DNA of 64,000 bases, taken from positions 62,001 through 126,000 of the forward strand of contig JAJSPD010000040.1 of the NCBI GenBank assembly GCA_021307315.1, read 5' to 3'. Of this stretch, positions 11,001-22,224 are shown in pieces (position 1 is the stretch's first letter; every line of letters begins with the position of its first letter). Below the pieces are notes generated by a model. That model had not been told where the DNA came from. It did no database searches and saw only the letters and a list, made by a program, of their open reading frames with translations. Position numbers and translations under genes: made by a program. The stretch comes from Bisporella sp. PMI_857 (Eukaryota; Ascomycota; Leotiomycetes; Helotiales; Helotiaceae).

Positions 11001-14000
11001 TTGATAATCAGCTTCCTTTGGTTGTTCCTATTCTTATCCAAGTGTGGCGTGTTGGGTTCAGGACCAGTTTTTGAAAGTCGAAGAGGAGCTGGCTAGCACA
11101 ATATCAGGATTGTAAACGATGTTGTGTTGTAGTCTGAGGGTTGATCCCGCGGGAGTGGGATTCGAGTCGCGAAGCTAAAAATTGCGCCGCGGATGGGGGA
11201 GGGGGGAACCCTTGGGTGAATGCGAAACACGAGTGACTATGACAGCAGTCGAATACCGAGTGACTACTAGCAGTCGTAGGAAGGCTATATCGCGATCATA
11301 AGTTAGTGAATTGGTTCCTGGCCCGTGAGCTTCAGCGGCGCGACGCGCATAGCTTGATGGAGCTTCGACGTTGAGTTAAATCTCCGACCTGAGGCAGTGG
11401 ATAGACTTACTTGGGCCCAATACGCGTTGTCAAAGGCCTCCAGCACGCTTTGTTTGGAGGAGTGAATGATCCTTCCCGCAGACAGGTTCAATCACCTGAT
11501 TGCGATGTAGACCAATTGTTGCTGCGAAGAGGCACTTCACGATGATGATAGGGCTGCGACGACGTATATTTCGGTGGTGCGCCGATGAGGGATTGGCTGT
11601 GTTCCGTGCAGGCTTCTTGGAGGGGATGCGGTATGTACCATGTACTATGGGCGATGGGTCCTTTTGCTAAATCGTGGTTGGCCTTATTTTTATTTATTTA
11701 TTTTTCGCTCGCACAGGCAACCGAGAGCTTCTATCCCCTTAATTTTTTTTTTTTGGCGAGTTGAGGATTGTTATCTATTATCTGGATTGATGGACGAATT
11801 GTCTGCGTTCCCTGAGAGGCTGGATGATGATTTGATGGAAAAAGGGCGAGAAGGGATCGAATGGGAGAGGAGAAATCTCTGCTAGCGTGCTTATGCGAGC
11901 GGACGGGGGCCTGAAACTCGAGGCTGCGGCTGGATGTGGAACCGAACAGTAACAGTAACAGTAATTATGCTGTACTGTACTGTATTTAGAGAGCTTAGCT
12001 TTTTTTTACTTAGTTATATTAAGTAAGCGAGTAAGCGAGATCAGCCGAAGGGGGGGGAAGAGGAGGAGAGGAGGATCGGAGGAGGTGGGGAGGATGGTGA
12101 TTGATGTTGTGGATGACGGGTGAGAGCTAGAAACCAGGCAGACAAAGGGGGCGGGGGGTGGTGGTGGTTGGTTGGTTAGTCGGTCGGTTGGTTGGTTGGT
12201 TGGGAAAGAAAGGTTGGAGGGTTGATGACGACCAAGGGTGAAAGTACTTGTACTGCACCGGTATTTTATTACTTATGTGACCGCCAAAAGGCTAAACACA
12301 TACAGTAAAGGGCAACCCAGTACCCACCACCCACTAACACCAGGCAGGGGGCACAGTAAGATGAAGTGTCCAATGGCTAAGATGTAAAATGTGAGGGGGG
12401 AAGAGGACGAATCTGATGGGTTGGATACTCGTGATATGCGGCTACAAAGGCGGAGGCCCCCTCCTCTCAAAGGGATAGGATAGACTTATTTCGACTCCTC
12501 AAAGAAGGAAAAGAAAAAAAGGCCAGACGACGTGAAGGAAAACAGGAAGATGGGCGGAGTGATGCGTGGGTGGCGCATGGGCTGACGGACGGGATCAAAA
12601 AATCCAAAAGTCGGTGTGATTCCTTGTTTAGGCCAAAATTACGAGTACAAAGTATCATACCGTCTGGTACTTGACGGGAGTACACACACCGTCAACCACC
12701 TTTGGCCGAATATGTGGCTGGTCGGTCGGTGATGGAGTGGAGGGGGGGGGGGGTAGCGAGAGGAGATATTGAAAGGGCTGGTGGGGGATACTGTAGGCAT
12801 GGGGGAAGTGGTGGTGGATGGGGGATATATACATAGTAATAAATAAAATACGATTCCTCCGTGATAAATGGCCGCCTATTTGTGATCGAATTTTCTGGTT
12901 GGTCGATAGCGTCAAATTCCAGAATTAATTCACCCGAATCCAATCCTCTGGTTGGTTCATTTCATTTAATTATTCCCTCCTGAAAAAGAGGTCCAAGAGC
13001 CTCTCTCAAACCCCCAATGGGTTTCCCCCCTCCGAGCACATCATCATTTCTCCATCTGCACGTGCGCACTCGGCCCCCCCAGCCACAGGCTTTTTTTGTT
13101 GCTGGTCTGTACCATGTACGAAAATAAAAAGTGGCCATGACTGCATGATCCACAAAGGAGGAAGCTGGAAAAAAAAAAAAGCCAGGTTTTCTTCACTCCC
13201 CCGAGTATGTGCGGACATATGGTGTGTAAGCGCTTGGCAGAGCTGAGAAGCGTCCCGCCATCGCAAAATTGAACACTGTCTCCCCCGAGGTTTCCGATAG
13301 CATGTTACAAATTTGGTCTACAGGTGTATTAAGCCTAATTCACGGGCCCCACGGGTCACCCCGTTTTTAATGTAAACTCATGTATGAAATTGCACGTTCC
13401 AGAAACGTTGAAAAACTGGTCTGTTATGCAAGGCATAGATTGACGTTGCATCTGATGTTTGTTCTGGTCATATTGGATGCTCAATCCACCCATATCGCAA
13501 GACAACGGACAACAGCATACAACCTCTCTGCTATACCTCCTCCCTTTCTATACGGGATACGTTGCTTAGTCGCTGTTCCTTCCATCTGCCGCTATCTTTG
13601 TCTTTCTCAGTTTCACGATAATAAGAACCATGCACTCATATTCCTTTTGCTCCAGCACCATCCTCATGACGCAGCTGATGTGCATAGCGGGTTTAAGCCT
13701 CTCTGTATTACTTTCATCCTGAAACATCGCTCAAGTTACTAAGAATGGAAGTGTGAAAATGGACATAGGTTTCATGAGAAAAGCCATAGCAGTAGTCTTC
13801 AAATTCTGATGCCTGCCAATCAGATTGTAGAACCTCTCTTCTGTGTCCTCGTTCACATCATAAGCGCCGTAGTGGGTGTGATGAACCCCAGGCTCATAGG
13901 AGGTTCGCGAACATGTTTCTCGTACCTTGCTGGGCGCTTATTCTAATTAGCTTTGGGCTGGAGCTTGGAAACCGGAAATTGATGTCATTTCTGTGATGAA

Positions 14001-14397
14001 GATCTGTGATTCCGCGAATCGGTAGGCCTAGACGAAAATGAGATGTTGGTCAGTTGTCTGGACCCGCTGGAGAAGCCACGGTGATGGTGCGTGTTAGTTG
14101 CGATATGATCACGATCCGTCCCGAGCCTTCCTATGAAGCTTTATCAGCTGGACATTTAGGGACTCTCATTGCCAATTTCAGCCAAATGGTACAAAACCTA
14201 ACTTCGGGAAATGTGTTAGACGAATTTTCATGATCTATTCTATATGCAGATCTCAGAACCAACGCGAACTATGCTACTAGTACGACCAATGCCTGATCTG
14301 GATATATGCTGCACTTCATACTATCACCAACCCTGATCATCTCTTCCTGAGACAATGCACATGGAAACCACTACCCTTGAGATCAGGGTTTTAGCGC
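11001..14397. other. Promoter/intergenic region between HAP2 and RanGAP
   Basis: About 3.4 kb without a convincing gene. The HAP2 side holds many simple tracts: poly-T runs (11690-11755), CAGTAA repeats (about 11945-11985), poly-G and GGA-rich stretches (12050-12160), a GGTT repeat (12165-12210), a poly-G run (about 12745), and poly-A runs (13170). The rest presumably includes the 3' UTR of the RanGAP gene. The open frames here are short and low-complexity. Confidence 0.5.
12165..12210. repeat. GGTT/GGTC tetranucleotide repeat
   Basis: Imperfect tandem GGTT units with some GTCG interruptions. It sits within the G-rich tract array upstream of HAP2. Confidence 0.85.
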
Positions 14398-15709
14398 TCA
14401 AATCTCCACTTTCTTTTTCAGCGCCTCCGCAAGATCATCAACCTCTTTATCTTGCCTCTGAGCCACAGGTTCTTCTTGAGCCTCCTCAGCATCCTCCAGC
14501 AGTTTCTCTCGGAGCTCCTCGGCTTCTTCTTCTTCCTCCTCAGCCTCATCCTCTTCGTCACTGTCCTCTTCAAGATCACTGAGACTGTCAAGGCCCCATT
14601 CATCCTCCAAAATCACATCCCCGCCTAGCTTTTCCTTGCGTTCTTCCAGGGTCTCGCGCAGGCCCACAAGAGCAGCATCCTCCTCAGAGAACTTGTTGCC
14701 ATTAAGCTCGACCTTTTTCAGCGCGGGGAGCGCTTCCTTAGCAGCCTTCGCAAATCCTTGAAGCCCCTTCGCAGTAATATCATTATACTGCAATCGCAGG
14801 ATCTCCAGCTTTTTGTTTTCACCTTTTGACAGTGCATCAGCAAAGAGCACACCACCCTTCGCACTTAGAAGCGAATCCCCAATACCCAATTCTTGGATTT
14901 CTGTCCAGCTAGGAACAACACGAGCCAAAGCTTTAGCACCTAAAAGTGTGAATGTATTATCCTGTAGATCCAAGATCTTAATCCCCTTCGCATGACTTAG
15001 ACCATCAGTGATAAGATGCGAGATACCCTCCTGCCTAATGCCGTTCTGTACCATCTTGATTTCCTTGACCCCAGTGTGCAAGCTATAGGCCTTAGCCCAC
15101 GCAGACATGCTACCATTTTCTAAACGATTGCGCCCGCAAATGACTGTTTCGAGGTTGGGAACCACAGTGCCGGCCATTCGTGCCTCTTCCTTCTTCGCAT
15201 GTAGGGAGGAGAGCGCATCTGCGATCAGAATACCGGCATGAGGACCGAGTCCGTTGTTATTAAGAATGAGGTGTTGGAGGGGCACATGGGAGGAGAGGAA
15301 TGCGACAAGAGGGGCTTGTGTATTAAGGCCAAAAGCATTATCATTCAAGTTGATGGTGTGCAGCTTTGGGAGGGTTAGAAGTGCAGTTAAGAGGGAGGAA
15401 AGTGCTTGAGGAATTTCGTTCAGTAGTCGTCCCGTAAATATATCTGCAAGGTTTGCGATCTTGAGAAGTGTTAGTACGTTACAAATCCTTACGTGACCCG
15501 AATGAGCATTATACCTGTAACGTCTTCTTCGTCTCTAGAACTTCTCCAAGCACCTTACAAGCTTCAACTCCCAAAGTGTTACCCAAAAATCGAACCTCTT
15601 CCACATCCTGTGATGCTCTCAGGTCCTTGATATGCGGTTCCACATCCGCCGCAGTATCAAGCTTGAGGCCCTTCCCCTCAAGGGAGAAGATCTTAGTAGA
15701 TAATGCCAT
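14398..15709 (-). CDS. RNA1: Ran GTPase-activating protein (RanGAP, RNA1)
   Basis: Activates GTP hydrolysis by Ran in the cytosol, setting the gradient that drives nuclear transport. Two exons: 15515-15709 and 14398-15459. The 55-base intron has a GTATAA donor, a perfect TACTAAC branch site and a CAAG acceptor, and joins in phase 0 to give 418 residues. The protein is a run of leucine-rich repeats of the RanGAP type (IKILDLQDN- and LEILRLQYNDI-like units), followed by a long Glu/Asp-rich tail and a Lys-containing C terminus, exactly the layout of yeast Rna1. The motif around the RanGAP catalytic loop (ICGRNRLENGS) is present. It is head-to-head with COX17. Confidence 0.95.
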
Positions 15710-16045
15710 GTCGGCTACTGTATGCTGAATGCGGTATGAGAAGTCAAGGGCAAAAGCTACTGTATGGTACCCGTAAACTCAGGAAGTTTGTGTGGGTTGC
15801 GGCTTGCTGCAGATTTGTTGTTATTTTGGAGGGGTCAATAAACTAGGGCCCACAATCCAAGCCGGGGATGTCTGGATAAACGTTGGGCCGGCCGGGGTCG
15901 AAATGTTGACAAATCCAATCGTACAAATTGGCAGCGATTCTCTTTTGTAGCTGACCACTTTCTAAAAAGGCATCTCTCCAAACTATAGAAAATACGCATC
16001 AATGGATGCCAAGTTGTGTAGGTTCTTTGATCAAAGGCTAACAGA

Positions 16046-16333
16046 GATGTTGCTAATTTCCCAAAAGGTCTCACAAGCAGCGCGAACATTGGCGCAGACA
16101 CTCAAACCGCCACTCAAGCTACTCCTGCTGTCAAGGTATTTACAAACTATGTAATCTTGAATGTTTGGACCCATGCTGATATGCGCTAGCCATGCTGTGT
16201 ATGCAAAGAGGAAAAGGCGAATCGTGACCAATGTATGCTCTTCAGCAACGCCAAAGATCCTCAAAAGGACTGCGCTTCAATCATTGACAAGTATAAGAGC
16301 TGTATGAAGGGTTTCGGCTTCGATCTACCATAA
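16046..16333 (+). CDS. COX17: Cytochrome c oxidase copper chaperone Cox17 (N terminus unresolved)
   Basis: Carries copper to Sco1/Cox11 in the mitochondrial intermembrane space for cytochrome c oxidase assembly. The second exon (16190-16333) begins with PCCVCK and carries twin C-x9-C motifs (CKEEKANRDQC and CASIIDKYKSC), ending in GFGFDLP. A 54-base intron (16136-16189; GTATTT donor, GCTGAT branch, CTAG acceptor) joins it in phase 0 to an exon ending in TPAVK. That exon reads the family's conserved ANFPKGL segment but has no in-frame ATG before an upstream TGA, so a small further 5' exon must exist between about 15.9 and 16.04 kb; I could not fix it. The ATG at 16047 is in another frame and is not the start. 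Confidence 0.88.
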
Positions 16334-16587
16334 AAACACACTAGGCTCGGAAAGGTGTAACACTAAAAGCAATCGAGTGTACAATACAGATATCTGCAGG
16401 CGTTGCATTGGGAGGCGCATAGGATGTACTATATACGGAATTGAAAAAAGTCACTACTCTTCAGACGTTATAGACTCGTTATAGAATTCACATTCTTGCA
16501 TCCATTCCTATATTTGTACAACATTGCCATGTTTCCACATGAACCTCCATACGCCTTTCCCTAATGCTCAACTCAAATATAATGGTA

Positions 16588-19248
16588 TCATAGCCCTGCC
16601 AGCACGCTTTGAATCCCAACGCTACCATAATCGTCACGCTTCGTAATAAATGCTCGGAAGTCTGCTTTTTGCAACTTTTGCTTTGCCCCAACAGCTGTAA
16701 ACATCCTTGTTCTTTCACGGAGAGCCTCTGGCCCAACGATGAACAAGTTACCAATATCACCCAAGACTTCCAAGTCGGCCTCAAGCTCCTTTGTTAATTG
16801 CAATTCCTTCATGGTTGAAATATATTTGGAAATATCTTTTGTCATCATCAAACCACCAGTAGCGTTGACCTGAAATTTCTTGAAATGTTCAAATATAAGA
16901 TCTCTGGAACCGAGTGCAAGCTCGCAACTGAAGATCTCGAGATTTTGTCCGTCAATGGCCGCTGCTGAAAGCGATGCGACCTTATTTAGAAAAGCACAGA
17001 TGGTTAGACAAGTCGGAGTGGCCAGCGCCTCGAAATAACCAGATCCTGCACGCCCACTACCATCGAGTTCGCTGTCCTTGGGCCTAAAATCATTCTTCTT
17101 TTGGTTTGCCAGTAGTTTTGTGATCCAGTTGAGCACTACTGTGAGAGTGCTGCGAACGACATTGTTGGTTCTGCTTTCGATTCTTTCAATGGCGGTCTTG
17201 GCTTGTTTTTCCATAGCTATCCTGACCGTTGTATTTGACTCTGCGAGCCTTATGAGTACGGTGCCTATGAAACGCGACATAATATTTGTGGTGGTGATTG
17301 CAGGCTGTAGCAAGGGAAAGAATGAAAGATCGGGCTCCACCTTGCTGGTTTCCAGAGCAAAAGCTTGATCGGCTCCTGCTTCAAGAGCAGTTTCAATATA
17401 AACCTGTCCCATGCTGCTCAAAAGTAGATTCAATAAAGCTTGGACATCTCTAGATGTCTCCTGCCCATTTGTCATCTCGAGCGCTCTCCGAACGCCTTCG
17501 GCCAACCACTTAAGCATGCGTTTTGCATGGACAACACTCAAGGTCCCGTCTTCCTCGGAAACCTCAATCTCATTCTTATTATTGTCGGTATCTCGGACGC
17601 CGGCTAGTCGAAGCATCATCGCCTTCTGAGTTGGAGTGAGTTCCCTACTCTCCAGTTGCTCAATATAAGCGTCCTTCGCTGACGATAAAAGCTGATTGCC
17701 TTGTTGAGCAAGAGAGGCCATGAAGCCTGTTGGTGCTTTCTTCCTTCTAGAATGATAGATAGTGTACTTGAATAAAAGAGACGAATTCAGTTCCTCTAAG
17801 CTTTTTCGTTCTCTGTCAATGTATGAGTTCCCGACAAGATAGGGAATAAACAACTCGTCTAACTGTTGATCGAGACACGATGCTATCTGAGCTGAGCATG
17901 GCTCTGGATGTTCCGTCAGTCCGTGGGCTTTCAGATCTTCCACTAGAGTGTTGATATAGCTTCGTGAAGCATGCAAAGATCGTAGAAATGCTAAAGATGA
18001 AATTGTCTCTGCCTTTTCCAAGACCATTTCCAGACGTTGCTGAATTGATTGTTGGAATACTCTCTGTATAAATTTTGTCAAGACGACCTCGTAATATGGG
18101 AATGCTTTCTTAATGACGAATGATTCATCCTGCATCACAATCCGAATTTCATCAATTAACGATTGAAGGCTGGGCTCGACTCCAGGTGGTTCAGCATCGG
18201 GATCTGCCAGGCTTTCCCAAGTCTCATTGTCTGTGGTGACATCTTCAGTGATAAGCTGACTTCGATCGATGAAGAATTGATGTTGGTTGACAAACAGAGC
18301 CACCACACTAGATCCGCCATTAAAGTCATGCAAAACTTTGGCACATTCTGACATATCATCGAAGTTTTGTGAGCGATAACTTTCGTCGAACTGCTTCAAT
18401 AGGTCTTTTTCTAGAGTCTCAGAGAATTTCTCGATGATCTCCCGTGTATTGTGCCCTCTATAGCCTACAACTCCATTTGTTATTCCGTTCGTTTTCTTCC
18501 CACCGCCGTTCGTTTGGGCCCAAGACGATGGATCAAGTCGCTGGCTCATCCTCATGAGCTGCCTAGCAATGACAGCGCATCGTACCATATCCCTCTGTCC
18601 TCCTCGCCGGCCGATCATATCTTCCAGCGAGGTAAGCTCTCCTCCCTCACTGACCTCAGTCCAGCATTTTATCAAAAAGCTTGCGTCTGTAGCCCGTCGC
18701 CTTTGCCGGTCTAGCTCCTCGAGTTTTTCTCCGATTAATACCGCCATATTGCCTCCAGCATCCACACCTCGCCGACTCTGCCCGTTCACAGGCCCGGAAT
18801 TATTGAGAGCACCATCCAGGGTATTGAAAGATTCAATTGACTGATCCAGCTTCTTCCCTAGATTGTCGAGGGTCCTATCGTGCTCTATTTCTGCTTTTCG
18901 TACGGCACCAAGAATCTCTGATTCCCGCGTGCCCAGTTCCTCAGAGAGTATTGAGAGCTGCGAAAGTGCATCTTGACAATCAATTAGTTTCTTCCCTTCT
19001 CAATAATAGGCGGAGGTGGAGCGCATACTCTCAAAATGCCTGATCAGAGGCTTCGGATCAAAGGCGGTCTGTTGCGGTATGGAACGCCTGTTGACGGGTA
19101 TTGCGCTTTCCGAAAGCTCCTCCACAAAGTCGCGTACAATAAAATCCTTATTTGAAAAGTTCTCCAGTGTAAAGCTAGGTCCTCTTGGAAACAATGTCCT
19201 TGCAGTTGCACTGCTGTGAGACCCTCCGCCCGCATTCATTGAAGCCAT
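16588..19248 (-). CDS. SEC10: Exocyst complex component Sec10
   Basis: Subunit of the exocyst, which tethers secretory vesicles to the plasma membrane at growing hyphal tips. Two exons: 19029-19248 and 16588-18971, joined across a 57-base intron (GTATGC donor, ACTAAT branch, CAAG acceptor; phase 1) to give 867 residues, the usual size for fungal Sec10. The N-terminal exon carries the conserved FTLENFSNKDFIVRDFVEEL region. Next comes a coiled-coil segment (LSQLSILSEELGTRESEIL, GEKLEELDRQRRRATDASFL), and then the long helical-bundle body with the SLEDMI/GGQRDMVRCA region. I chose the ATG at 19248; an upstream in-frame ATG at 19311 is less family-like. It is convergent with COX17 and divergent from NUS1, with 330 bases between starts. 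Confidence 0.95.
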
Positions 19249-19578
19249 TGCCGAACTTCTTGTAAAGAGTATCACCCTACATCGACACTTGTAGAGTTCG
19301 TGTAACACCAACCAACACGTGCTTCAGAGTCTAACTCGAGCCCGTGTTGTCATTGCAGTCGTCAGAGGTCGCGGCGGTGTTGAAGCTCTATGCATGTGGA
19401 TTCGTGGATCGTCGCTTGTGGCGCAGGGAAAGTCGTGGCCTTGCCTTGTCGTAAAATGCCCAGCCTTCCCAGACCAGAATCTTGTTATTTTAGAACCAAA
19501 AACTCGATTCCGCAACACCACTGTCTCTTTCGCAGAAATCCGTCTCATATTCATAATTTGGCAAAAGTCCTGTTAACA

Positions 19579-20706
19579 ATGCCTATCGCGACTCGAGAGA
19601 AGGAAATATATCGTCAAGATGCGAAGTCGAAGCACAAGACGTTATCTGTAACCGAGCGAGAAAAGCTGATTGCTGTAAGTGTGCCAGCTTGTCCTCCAAA
19701 AGCGCTCAGCTAATCTGTTTAAAAGCCCTATCTTCCAGAGCTTCCTATGCGGTCACCTCCCAGGCGAAAGAAGAATGCAAATATTCCATCTATAAAGGCA
19801 GAAGAGCCAGATTCACGGTCCAGGTTGGGAGTTCGTAAATTTCTCAAGACTCAGCTTCATGTCTTTATCTACTTCATCATACATGCAATTTTCTCTCTCT
19901 ACATACGGTTTAGACAAGCCTATCACGCAGTGAAAGACCGGATATTTGCGATCCTGTACTATCACCACCGGACACCTGAGCTCATACAAAAGGATGTAAA
20001 GGGTTTATCGCGTCTGCCCCAACATTTGTCTGTATTACTAAATTTAGAGGATGGAGGAAAAGGAGGAGCTGGACTCGAGACTCTTGTCGATGAAATGGCA
20101 GAAATAGCGGCATGGTGTGCCTGTGTTGGGATACCAAAGCTTTCAGTTTATGAGCAGACTGGTTTGTCACTTGCGCGAACATCAACTGCTGTGCCCTAAT
20201 GAAGTATAGGAATATTGAAAGGATATTTACCCGCATCACATAGGACGATATCAAGGAAGCTCTCTTCATATTTTGGATCACAGCAACCTGCGTTGAGTTT
20301 AAGGGCGCCTCATGTGCCGTGCATAGAATCTGTACCCGCGACCCCTGTCGCCGCAACAGCAGGAGTCACCATTCCGCACCTTTCCATTCTCCTTATTTCA
20401 GAAGAGGACGGACGGGACTCCCTAGTAGATCTTACCAAAACCCTCGCGGAAATGACGCAGCGTTCCAAAATATCTTCCAATGATATCAGCATTGACTTAG
20501 TCGACGCGGAGATTTCGGAAAGTGTTATGAGCGAACCAGATCTTCTAGTATTATTCGGACCAAGCATCGAGTTATCAGGGTATCCACCATGGCAATTGCG
20601 ACTCACTGAGATATTCCACGTACAGGATAACCATGGAGTAGGTTATCAAGTATTTTTACGAGCTTTGTACAATTACGCAAACGCGCAGATGAGATTTGGG
20701 AGATAA
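19579..20706 (+). CDS. NUS1: Dehydrodolichyl diphosphate synthase accessory subunit Nus1 (Nogo-B receptor family)
   Basis: Non-catalytic partner of the cis-prenyltransferase Rer2/Srt1 in the ER membrane, needed for dolichol and thus N-glycosylation. Three exons: 19579-19674, 19726-20161 and 20210-20706, with introns of 51 and 48 bases and consistent phases (0, then 1), giving 342 residues. The N terminus is basic with a hydrophobic segment (about residues 65-80) for membrane anchoring. The middle has the WCACVGI strand typical of this fold. The C terminus has the family's GYPPWQLRLTEI motif and ends in RFGR, matching the RxG motif required for cis-prenyltransferase activity in this family. 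It is convergent with the AlkB-like gene, with 35 bases between stop codons. Confidence 0.9.
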
Positions 20707-20741
20707 TTATGGCGCGTATCATTATACATAATAGTAGTCAC

Positions 20742-21888
20742 CTACGCTTTCCACAACTTCATTTCCCGAGCAGTACTATCCCACCGAAAAACTGGGCCTG
20801 TGCCAACATTGTAGTTATAGTAGTTTTCTGTTCCACCTCTGACCATTACGCGGCGAAACGTGATATTGATTCTTCCTCCATCGTCAGCATTCTTCCCTGT
20901 CCGTTTTGGGATTGAGTGTAGCCAGTTTGCTTGGGTCTTTCCTTTCATTAGTATCATATCTCCGCTAGACAGTGGGAACTTGATAGGTTTTATCTCTGGC
21001 GGAGGAGGCGCATTATCATCTGGAGGGATTGGCTTGTGTTTCATGAGGAAGTCCCTTTTGGCTCCTAAGGAAAATGATGCAATTGCTGGGTCTGCTCCGA
21101 GGAATCTTTCATCATCACCTGCCATGTATTAGCATCAAATCATGGGGAGGTCGTGTCTAGCTAGAATAGGCCATACTATGGTAAGATATGCTGTCTGTAC
21201 CCGAAGCATAATAGTTGACGAGGCAAAAGTTGAACTTGCATCCCGTGGCTGCTTCGGTAGATATTCGCAGGTCATCAAGACATTTCGGTATTGGCCGTGG
21301 CGGATACTTAGAGTAGTTCTTGTCATTCTCTACTCGTTTCTGAGCCTTCACATCGACTACATCCCCAGTTTCGTCAAAGCGCGATGTTTCATCTACACCA
21401 AAGACGGTTGTATACCTACATGTGTTCAGTGTCTACCAGGAAAGTCAGACTACGTACCTTACCTAGGAGTTCGAACTTGCGTTTCCGTCCCATATCGAGT
21501 GATCTTATACTCAACCCTATAAAATGGTAGCTCACCGCGGAGGAACCGAAAGACTTCGCGCTCTAGGTACTTGGGAATGTATGGGTCAAAATAGAGAAGA
21601 TCCAGGTGGGCTTGGTCATTTATGATCCGGCCGATTGATGATGGAAAGGAGCCCAGGCTTGTAGCAATAGAGCTTGGAAAAGAAGATATGGGAAATGGAT
21701 ATGTGGAATGAGTCGAAGGCTCTGGCTGTTAATTGGTCAAAGTTAGTACAGTTGCTACGTAGTTCATATAAACTAACTGCATCCTCAATAGAGTGCTGCT
21801 TCTCTGTATCCCAAACCTCTGTGGTCTTGGTCTTCTTGGCTGGAGGCTTGAAAAAACTATCAAGTGTTCGTTTCTTGGTTTCTGACAT
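20742..21888 (-). CDS. AlkB-type 2-oxoglutarate/Fe(II) dioxygenase (ALKBH2/3-like)
   Basis: Probable oxidative demethylase for alkylated DNA or RNA. Four exons: 21778-21888, 21463-21725, 21177-21415 and 20742-21118, with all junction phases agreeing, giving 329 residues. Introns carry TACTAAC, CTGAAC and GCTAAT-type branch sites. The N terminus has KKRTLDSFFKPP, resembling a PCNA-binding (PIP-like) box, which suits a repair enzyme. The fold's metal ligands are visible: YHSDDE (HxD, split by an intron), then a distal His in NWLHSIP, and the 2-oxoglutarate-binding Arg in RINITFR. The NYY and VNYY segments also fit ALKBH2/3. It is divergent from TRM5 (about 336 bases between starts) and convergent with NUS1. 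Confidence 0.92.
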
Positions 21889-22224
21889 AATTTTTGTTGA
21901 GAACCATAATGGTAATGAATGTGTTAAACACAATAAGAGCTGAGAACATGGCTCAACAGTTGCACAACAATCGCAGCCTCGCATATTGGTGACATCACAT
22001 GGGGCATGAGGTGGGTGCACCTGCGTAAGCGAGAAGCTTAATTTTTGGGAGATTTCAGCCTCGCCAGGTTTGAACTGAGTCGAAAACATCCATTCCACTA
22101 CTATTCCAAAATGAAAGGATGCAGGTGAGTTCTCCATCCGCTGCGAATCTGTTGGCTCTCCTTCTCATGCTTAGAGACTGATGAAGGAAACTAGGAGAAT
22201 TCGGTGACCAAATCTCCTCATGCT

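Noticed and set aside
16047..16049. ATG at 16047 as the COX17 start
   Set aside because: It is out of frame with the conserved Cox17 exon.
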